Source: Methanomassiliicoccus sp. UBA6
Lineage (GTDB): Archaea; Thermoplasmatota; Thermoplasmata; Methanomassiliicoccales; Methanomassiliicoccaceae
NCBI GenBank assembly: GCA_002508545.1
Contig: DAVH01000046.1
Coordinates: 5,124-27,116 of the forward strand
Direction: 5' to 3'
DNA length: 21,993 nucleotides
Positions 17,541 through 21,993 of this stretch are shown here, piece after piece. The translations under genes were made by a program, and so were the position numbers. Under the pieces are notes generated by a model. That model did no database searches and was not told the DNA's origin. It saw nothing but the letters and a program-made list of their open reading frames with translations. Position 1 is the stretch's first letter. Each line of letters begins with the position of its first letter.

Positions 17541-17622
17541 TTATTTTACCTCTCGCCAGCCTCCTCCCTATAATGGGCCAGGGGCGGCCCCTGCTCGTTG
17601 GATGATGTTGATAAGCTATAAC
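17541..17622. promoter_or_regulatory. Divergent promoter region with a 15-bp palindrome
   Basis: GGTAAAATAA (minus strand, 17541-17550) is the TATA candidate for pit. GCTATAAC (plus strand, 17615-17622) is that for the lipid-kinase-like gene, about 30 bp before its ATG. Between them lies the perfect palindrome CAGGGGC-G-GCCCCTG (17579-17593). It may be an operator acting on one or both directions. Confidence 0.6.
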
Positions 17623-17648
17623 TACGGGCATACCGTTCTCCGCGCCGC

Positions 17649-18377
17649 ATGGTGAGCACCGGGGACGTTATTGGCCTTGTTCTTGTGTACGCCTACGTTT
17701 CCCTGGTGGTGATCATCGCCACGCTCGCCAAGCGCAGGTGGCCCGAGGGGAGCGGATTCCGGAAGGTAATCCACATCCTGGTCGGGAACATCGTGTTCTT
17801 CTGGTGGGTCTTCGACTCCAACTATGTCATGTCCTTCCTGGCGGCGGTGCCGTTCATCTTCCTTCTCCTGCTGATGACGCCCATCTCGCCCGTGCACAAG
17901 CTCGACAACTCCTTCCTCAAGATGGCCAGCGCGGAAGGGCACGGCTATGGACTGGTGTTCTACGCGATCTCCTGGGCCATCCTCGCCCTGGTGCTCTTCG
18001 ACGACCGGCTGGCGGCGAGCATCGCCATCGTGGCGATGTCCTACGGCGACGGGGTGGGCGGGCTGATCGGCAAGCGCTACGGCAAGAGGAAGCTGTGGAA
18101 GGACAAGAGCGTCATCGGCACGACGGCGGTGGCCCTGGGCACGTTCCTCGCGACCTTGCTCGTCATCGGATTCTACACCTACCTCAGCGGTTCGATGCCC
18201 GAGCTCAACGTGTTCCCGTTCACGCTCCCCCAGGCGGTCGGCCTCGCCGCTCTGGTCGGCGTCTTCGTCGCTGCGATCGAGCTGTTCTCTCCCGGAGAGT
18301 ACGATAACCTCATCGTGCCCTTCCTCACCGTCGGGCTCGTTCTCGCGTTCCAATTCATGCTGGGAGGAGCGGCATGA
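17649..18377 (+). CDS. SEC59/DGK1/VTE5-type CTP-dependent polyprenol/dolichol kinase-like membrane protein
   Basis: 242 residues with about seven TM helices. The segment AMSYGDGVGGLIGKRYGKRK followed by SVIGTTAVALGTF matches the cytidylyltransferase/dolichol-kinase superfamily (PF01148-like), whose members use CTP to phosphorylate long-chain prenols, phytol or diacylglycerol; HILVGNIVFFW near residue 42 fits its N-terminal RK(x)xH motif (RKVIHIL). In archaea such proteins could phosphorylate dolichol for glycosylation or salvage geranylgeraniol. The start ATG lies about 30 bp after a TATA box, with no leader. The stop overlaps the next ATG by ATGA. Exact substrate not shown by the sequence; a lipid cytidylyltransferase is the alternative. 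Confidence 0.8.
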   Translation: MVSTGDVIGLVLVYAYVSLVVIIATLAKRRWPEGSGFRKVIHILVGNIVFFWWVFDSNYVMSFLAAVPFIFLLLLMTPISPVHKLDNSFLKMASAEGHGYGLVFYAISWAILALVLFDDRLAASIAIVAMSYGDGVGGLIGKRYGKRKLWKDKSVIGTTAVALGTFLATLLVIGFYTYLSGSMPELNVFPFTLPQAVGLAALVGVFVAAIELFSPGEYDNLIVPFLTVGLVLAFQFMLGGAA

Positions 18378-19015
18378 GGCGCTGGATCGTGGTGGATGGC
18401 CTGGACGGTTCGGGCAAGAGCACTGTCGCCCAGTGGATAATGGAGCACTATGAGGCCGAGGGCGACACCGTCCACGTGCAAGTGCACCCTTCCGACCGTT
18501 TGGCAGGCCGTCTCTCCAGGCGGGCGCTACAGGAACGAGGCCCGATGATGTTCGTCATCTCCACGGCGTTCTACGTCCTCGATGTCCTGATATCGGTGTC
18601 GAAGCTGAGGACCGAGTTCAGAGGATATGACGACGTGGTGTTCGTCCGGTATCTCATGGGCACCGCCTACCTGCCGAAGAGGTTCGCCAAGCAGGGGTAC
18701 GACCTCTTCGCCAAGATGCTTCCCGTGCCGGAGCGGCTGCTGCTGGTGGACATCTCCCCGGAGAACGCGCTGCGCCGGATGGCGCGGCGGGAGGACCGGG
18801 AAGAGATGTTCGAGAACCTGCCCTCGCTGACCAGGTGCCGGGAGAAGGTCCTCATGCTGTCCGAGGGATGGGCGGTCCTGGACAACAACGGCGACGAGGC
18901 AGATACCCGCAGGCTGCTCGACGAGCAGCTGGAGGCCTGGGACCAGGCCCTGGGGGAGACGGACGACGGGACCGGTGCGAGCCAAGCGGCGGCGGGCGGT
19001 CTGACGTCCGGTTGA
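18374..19015 (+). CDS. Thymidylate-kinase-like P-loop kinase
   Basis: 213 residues. Walker A is canonical: VVDGLDGSGKSTVAQWI (residues 6-22). The fold follows thymidylate kinase: the stretch VVFVRYLMGTAYLP stands where TMP kinases have 'DRY..SS.AYQ', and LLLVDISPENALRRMARRED matches the 'dvspe.al.R...R.' segment. The catalytic Asp of the DR motif is Val here, so authentic TMP kinase activity is doubtful. Overlaps the lipid-kinase-like gene as ATGA, hence the two are translated together and may work together, perhaps with the second kinase acting on the first's product; this is a guess from linkage only. The last 25 residues are a low-complexity tail. Confidence 0.78.
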   Translation: MRRWIVVDGLDGSGKSTVAQWIMEHYEAEGDTVHVQVHPSDRLAGRLSRRALQERGPMMFVISTAFYVLDVLISVSKLRTEFRGYDDVVFVRYLMGTAYLPKRFAKQGYDLFAKMLPVPERLLLVDISPENALRRMARREDREEMFENLPSLTRCREKVLMLSEGWAVLDNNGDEADTRRLLDEQLEAWDQALGETDDGTGASQAAAGGLTSG

Positions 19016-19020
19016 TGCCA

Positions 19021-19068
19021 ATTTATATCTAGGCCCATGGAATTGCTTTTCACCCTCTAAGGGAGATT
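19021..19068 (+). promoter_or_regulatory. Promoter and ribosome binding site of dys
   Basis: ATTTATATCT at 19021-19030 is the TATA candidate, with a start expected near 19050. GGGAGAT (19061-19067) lies seven bases before ATG 19075, so this is one of the few leadered messages in the window. Confidence 0.62.
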
Positions 19069-19074
19069 ATTCAA

Positions 19075-20016
19075 ATGAAGGCTAAGAGGCCGGTCAAGGA
19101 CATCAAGTATGAATCGGGAATGACGGTCGACGCGCTCATGGTCCAGCTGAGGCAGTCCGGAGGGTTCACCGGGAGGAAGCTGTCCGAGGCGGTGGACATC
19201 ATGGAGAAGATGGTAAGGAAGGAGGGATGCACCACCTTCCTCTCCTTCCCCGCCTGCATCATGGCCACCGGGACGCGGGGAGTGATCGTCGAGCTGGTGA
19301 AGCGCGGGCTGGTGGACGCGATCATCACCACCTGCGGAACGATGGACCATGACCTGGCGAGAACGTGGAAGAGCTACTACCATGGCGACTTCCTCATGGA
19401 CGACGTGAAGCTTCACAAGGAGGGGCTGAACCGGTTGGGGAACGTGCTCGTGCCCAACACCAGCTACGGCATCGTGCTGGAAAAGAAGCTCGGCCCGATG
19501 TTCAAGTCCATCCTCAAGGACCGCGATTCGATATCGACCCGGGAGCTGATCGACCAGGTCGGGGCCAGGATCGATGACGAGGACTCGCTGGTCCACTGGT
19601 GCCACCGGAACAAGGTACCCGTGTTCATCCCCGGGATCACCGACGGCTCCTTCGGGAGCCAGCTGTGGATGTACTGGCAGGACCACCGCAAGTTCAAGGT
19701 GGACCTGTTCCAGGACGAGCAGGACCTTATGGACATGGTCTTCGACGCCAAGGAGAGCGGGGCGCTGATGATCGGTGGAGGGATATCCAAGCACCACACC
19801 ATCTGGTGGAACCAGTTCCGCGGCGGCCTGGACCACGCCGTGTACCTGACCACCGCGGTGGAGTACGACGGCTCGCTGTCGGGCGCGCAGGTCCGGGAGG
19901 CGGTCTCCTGGGGCAAGGTCAAGGAGAACGCCGACCACGTGACCGTCGAGGGCGACGCCACCATCACCCTGCCGTTCATCGTGGCCAGCCTGCTCGAGAG
20001 GCTGGACAGGCAATGA
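19075..20016 (+). CDS. dys: Deoxyhypusine synthase
   Basis: 313 residues, normal length. Transfers the butylamine part of spermidine (NAD+-dependent) to a lysine of aIF5A, the first step of hypusine formation. The active-site block is intact: IGGGISKHHTIWWNQ with catalytic Lys239, then GLDHAVYLTTAVEYDGSLSG and EAVSWGKV. N-terminal FTGRKLSEAVDIM, ITTCGTMDHD and DGSFGSQLW (NAD and spermidine contacts) are also present. No aIF5A gene lies in the window. The following dehydrogenase gene overlaps its stop by ATGA. Confidence 0.97.
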   Translation: MKAKRPVKDIKYESGMTVDALMVQLRQSGGFTGRKLSEAVDIMEKMVRKEGCTTFLSFPACIMATGTRGVIVELVKRGLVDAIITTCGTMDHDLARTWKSYYHGDFLMDDVKLHKEGLNRLGNVLVPNTSYGIVLEKKLGPMFKSILKDRDSISTRELIDQVGARIDDEDSLVHWCHRNKVPVFIPGITDGSFGSQLWMYWQDHRKFKVDLFQDEQDLMDMVFDAKESGALMIGGGISKHHTIWWNQFRGGLDHAVYLTTAVEYDGSLSGAQVREAVSWGKVKENADHVTVEGDATITLPFIVASLLERLDRQ

Positions 20017-21011
20017 GAAAGGTAACGGTGATCCCCGGCGACGGCATCGGTCCTGAGGTGACCAGGGCCGCGCTGGAGGTGCTGCGGGCCGTGGACGCTC
20101 CCCTGGAGATCACCGAGGCGGGGATGGGGCTGGCATGCTACAAGGAGACCGGCTCCTACCTTCCCCAGGCGACCTTGGACCGGTTGGAGGAGAGCGACGC
20201 GGCCCTGTTCGGGGCGATCACCTCGCCGGTGACCTACGATGCATCGTACCGATCCCCCCTACTTCACCTGAGGAAGGCGTTCGACCTGTACGCGAACATC
20301 CGCCCGGTCCGCCGGTGGCACCCATCGATCGGCCTGGTGGACCTCGACGTCATCATCGTCCGGGAGAACACCGAGGGCATGTACACCGGGGTGGAGCGCG
20401 AGGACGGCGAGGGCGTGGTCACCGAGAGAAGGATCACCAGGAGAGCATGCCAGCGCATAGTGGACAAGGCCATCGAGGTGTGCCGGGCCGAGGGCCGGAG
20501 GAGCGTCACCTGCGTGCACAAGAGCAATGTCCTGAGGAGATCGGACGGCATGTTCCGCGAGATCTTCAGGGAACGGATGAAGGATTCCGGCCTGGAGGCG
20601 CGCGACCTGCTGGTCGATGCGGCCGCCGCGGCGATGGTCCTGCAGCCGAACAAGCTCGAGTGCCTGGTGACCCTCAACCTTTACGGGGACATCCTGTCGG
20701 ACGAGGCCGCGGCGCTGACCGGCGGGCTGGGCTTCGCCCCCTCGGTGAACCTGGGAGACCGGTTCGCGCTCTTCGAGCCGACCCACGGCTCCGCGCCGGA
20801 CATCGCCGGCCAGGACCGCGCGAACCCCGTCGCCGCGATCCTCTCGGCGGCGATGATGCTCCGCTATCTGGACCTGGCGCCGATGGCCGAACGGATCGAG
20901 CGGTCGGTGACCGCGACATTGGGCCGGGGGATAAGGACCGCCGATGCCGGCGGAAAAATGGGGACGCGGGAGTTCACGACGAGGCTGATCGAGGTCCTAG
21001 GAACCTTATGA
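20013..21011 (+). CDS. Isocitrate/isopropylmalate/homoisocitrate-type dehydrogenase
   Basis: 332 residues, beta-decarboxylating dehydrogenase family. ATG 20013 overlaps the dys stop; the open frame upstream is only the out-of-frame reading of dys. Seen: VIPGDGIGPEV (6-16), the substrate helix SPLLHLRKAFDLYANIRPVR (81-100), VRENTEGMYTGVE (117-129, catalytic Tyr), VHKSNVL (168-174, catalytic Lys170), NLYGDILSDEAA (222-233) and FEPTHGSAPDIAG (254-266) for NAD binding. The Ser-x-x-x-x-LRK helix and LYANIRP fit isopropylmalate dehydrogenase (LeuB) or homoisocitrate dehydrogenase (AksF, coenzyme B synthesis in methanogens) more than isocitrate dehydrogenase. No leu or aks partner is in the window, so I leave the substrate open. 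Confidence 0.88.
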   Translation: MRKVTVIPGDGIGPEVTRAALEVLRAVDAPLEITEAGMGLACYKETGSYLPQATLDRLEESDAALFGAITSPVTYDASYRSPLLHLRKAFDLYANIRPVRRWHPSIGLVDLDVIIVRENTEGMYTGVEREDGEGVVTERRITRRACQRIVDKAIEVCRAEGRRSVTCVHKSNVLRRSDGMFREIFRERMKDSGLEARDLLVDAAAAAMVLQPNKLECLVTLNLYGDILSDEAAALTGGLGFAPSVNLGDRFALFEPTHGSAPDIAGQDRANPVAAILSAAMMLRYLDLAPMAERIERSVTATLGRGIRTADAGGKMGTREFTTRLIEVLGTL

Positions 21012-21528
21012 CCGAGCGGACCCCGGGAAGCTGGCTGATCCACTTGGTAAGCCTTCCCGCCTCCCACTCCAGCAGCTCCCGCACGCCGGTGTTGGGTACA
21101 TCGTTCCGCCGGGCCCGAAGCTCCGAGTAGAGCAGGGTCACCGCGAGAAGGCCCAGCAGCAGGAACTCAAGGCCGGACATTACGCCGAGATAGTTGATCT
21201 GGACATAGTCCATGGTGAGGTGGGCGGCCCAGGCCATGAACGGGACCGCGTACCGGTAGCTGATGGATAACGGGGCGATGAGCACCACCGCCTCCGGGCT
21301 GTGGAACATGCTCTTCCACTGGATGTTGGAGGCCATGGCGGCCTTGTAGTCCAGGGTGTTGGTCACTCCCTCCCTCGCTATGAACTCGACCAGCCCGAAG
21401 GTGTGGTCGAGGTCGATGAGCACGCCGAACAGCAGGACCGCGAACGCGTTGTTTCGGTCCAGGCGGAAGGCGGATATGAGGACGAGAGCAAAGACCAGGT
21501 GGGTCAAGGCGAGCATTAGCAGTTTCAC
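20974..21528 (-). CDS. DUF457/YdjM-like membrane-bound protein, possible metal-dependent hydrolase
   Basis: 184 residues from GTG 21528, or 180 from ATG 21516, which fits the promoter better. Four or five hydrophobic segments. Histidine and Asp motifs are placed as in the YdjM/DUF457 family: THLVFA (9-14), IDLDH (38-42), FHSPEAV and AHLTMD. These may hold metal ions near the membrane face; activity in the family is poorly known. The soluble C-terminal tail is basic (RARRND, RLTKW). Its last 38 bases overlap the dehydrogenase gene tail to tail. Confidence 0.75.
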   Translation of the reverse strand: MKLLMLALTHLVFALVLISAFRLDRNNAFAVLLFGVLIDLDHTFGLVEFIAREGVTNTLDYKAAMASNIQWKSMFHSPEAVVLIAPLSISYRYAVPFMAWAAHLTMDYVQINYLGVMSGLEFLLLGLLAVTLLYSELRARRNDVPNTGVRELLEWEAGRLTKWISQLPGVRSVIRFLGPRSASS

Positions 21529-21543
21529 GAGCCGGCGCGGACC

Positions 21544-21552
21544 TTATCAAGG
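21544..21552 (-). promoter_or_regulatory. TATA-like element of the DUF457-like gene
   Basis: CCTTGATAA on the minus strand, about 32 bp upstream of ATG 21516 and only 20 bp from GTG 21528. Confidence 0.4.
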
Positions 21553-21625
21553 TTAGCAATCTATTATCAAACAGGATAATCTTTTTCTACTGTCAGGCGG
21601 AGCGCGGCTTTCAGCGGCTCTCATG

Positions 21626-21633
21626 TTATATAG
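21626..21633 (+). promoter_or_regulatory. TATA box of otsA
   Basis: TTATATAG, centred about 32 bp before ATG 21662, implying a leader of only about five bases. Confidence 0.68.
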
Positions 21634-21661
21634 TATTGGCTTAGCTAATTATCTGGGACGA

Positions 21662-21993
21662 ATGAACAGCAGCAGAATCGTACTGATGTCTAACAGAGAG
21701 CCCTATGTCCACGAGAGGACCAAGCGGGGGATCAGGTGCCGGGTGCCGACCGGCGGACTGGTCGCTGCGCTCGACCCCGTGATGCGCACCACCGGCGGGA
21801 CCTGGATCGCCTGGGGAAGTGGTAGCGCGGACATGGAGACGGCAGATCCGAGCGGCAAGATCCTGGTGCCGATCGATGAGCCTCGGTACGTGCTCAGGCG
21901 GATATGGCTTACGACCAAGGAAGTGGCCGATTATTACTACGGGTTCAGCAACCGGGTCATCTGGCCGGTCTGCCACATGTTCCAGGAGAACGC
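21662..21993 (+). CDS. otsA: Trehalose-6-phosphate synthase (GT20), 3' truncated by window edge
   Basis: Only the first 110 residues are present. They match the N-terminal part of OtsA: RIVLMSNREPY (5-15), PTGGLVAALDPVMR (29-42, glucose-6-phosphate and UDP contacts), GGTWIAWGSGSAD (45-57), and YYYGFSNRVIWPVCH near the end ('yy.gfsn..lWP.fHy'). The enzyme makes trehalose-6-phosphate from UDP-glucose and glucose-6-phosphate; trehalose is a compatible solute. The N-terminal loop (HERTKRGIRCRV) is short, as in the archaeal/bacterial type. The Cys-His at the WP motif is unusual (often Phe/Leu-His). Confidence 0.9.
   Translation, partial: MNSSRIVLMSNREPYVHERTKRGIRCRVPTGGLVAALDPVMRTTGGTWIAWGSGSADMETADPSGKILVPIDEPRYVLRRIWLTTKEVADYYYGFSNRVIWPVCHMFQEN

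Overview
The window comes from an archaeal chromosome. It carries archaeal RNA polymerase subunit Rpo7 (RpoE'), Spt4, ribosomal proteins S24e and S27ae, GTP-dependent dephospho-CoA kinase, deoxyhypusine synthase, a tRNA gene with an intron in its anticodon loop, TATA/box A promoters with very short leaders, and both subunits of the archaeal phosphomevalonate dehydratase. High GC, a DUF835 protein, many zinc-ribbon or PKD proteins and few strong leaders suggest a Thermoplasmata lineage, perhaps near Methanomassiliicoccales. That placement is inference; there is no rRNA in the window.

Layout. (1) 1-2663: the 3' part of a helix-hairpin-helix/zinc-ribbon/DUF835 protein converges on an AcnX-type phosphomevalonate dehydratase operon (large subunit, then a small subunit fused to a NUDIX hydrolase). 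(2) 2664-6924: an AT-richer gene for a membrane protein of unknown function is divergent from a TetR regulator, a 14-TM MFS efflux pump and a universal stress protein. The regulator has a perfect 7-1-7 palindrome between its TATA box and its start. (3) 6925-9144: two exported or membrane-anchored proteins (zinc ribbon + beta domain with a damaged start; PKD-repeat surface protein), then about 500 bp holding a candidate structured ncRNA with its own promoter and an intron-containing tRNA-Arg(CCG) on the minus strand. (4) 9145-11925: proC, and the conserved archaeal information-processing operon rpo7-spt4-dpcK-rps24e-rps27ae. (5) 12050-17507, all minus strand: a phosphate module of PiT transporter, DUF47 PhoU-like protein and two-domain PPK2 polyphosphate kinase, followed by a separately promoted K+-independent H+-pyrophosphatase. 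(6) 17649-21011, plus strand: a CTP-dependent polyprenol/dolichol-kinase-like membrane protein overlapping a thymidylate-kinase-like protein; then deoxyhypusine synthase overlapping an isocitrate/isopropylmalate/homoisocitrate-type dehydrogenase. (7) 20974-21993: a DUF457/YdjM-like membrane protein on the minus strand, divergent from the 5' end of trehalose-6-phosphate synthase, which runs off the window.

How genes work together. PiT, DUF47, PPK2 and the membrane pyrophosphatase link phosphate uptake, polyphosphate-nucleotide exchange and PPi-driven ion pumping. The phosphomevalonate dehydratase supplies isoprenoid precursors, and the lipid-kinase-like gene could act on prenols. The TetR/MFS pair is a self-regulated efflux unit. 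No mobile elements, CRISPR arrays or defence systems were seen. The points most worth a second look are the dehydratase-NUDIX fusion, the ncRNA at about 8800-8860, the palindromes in promoter regions, and the low-GC membrane protein.
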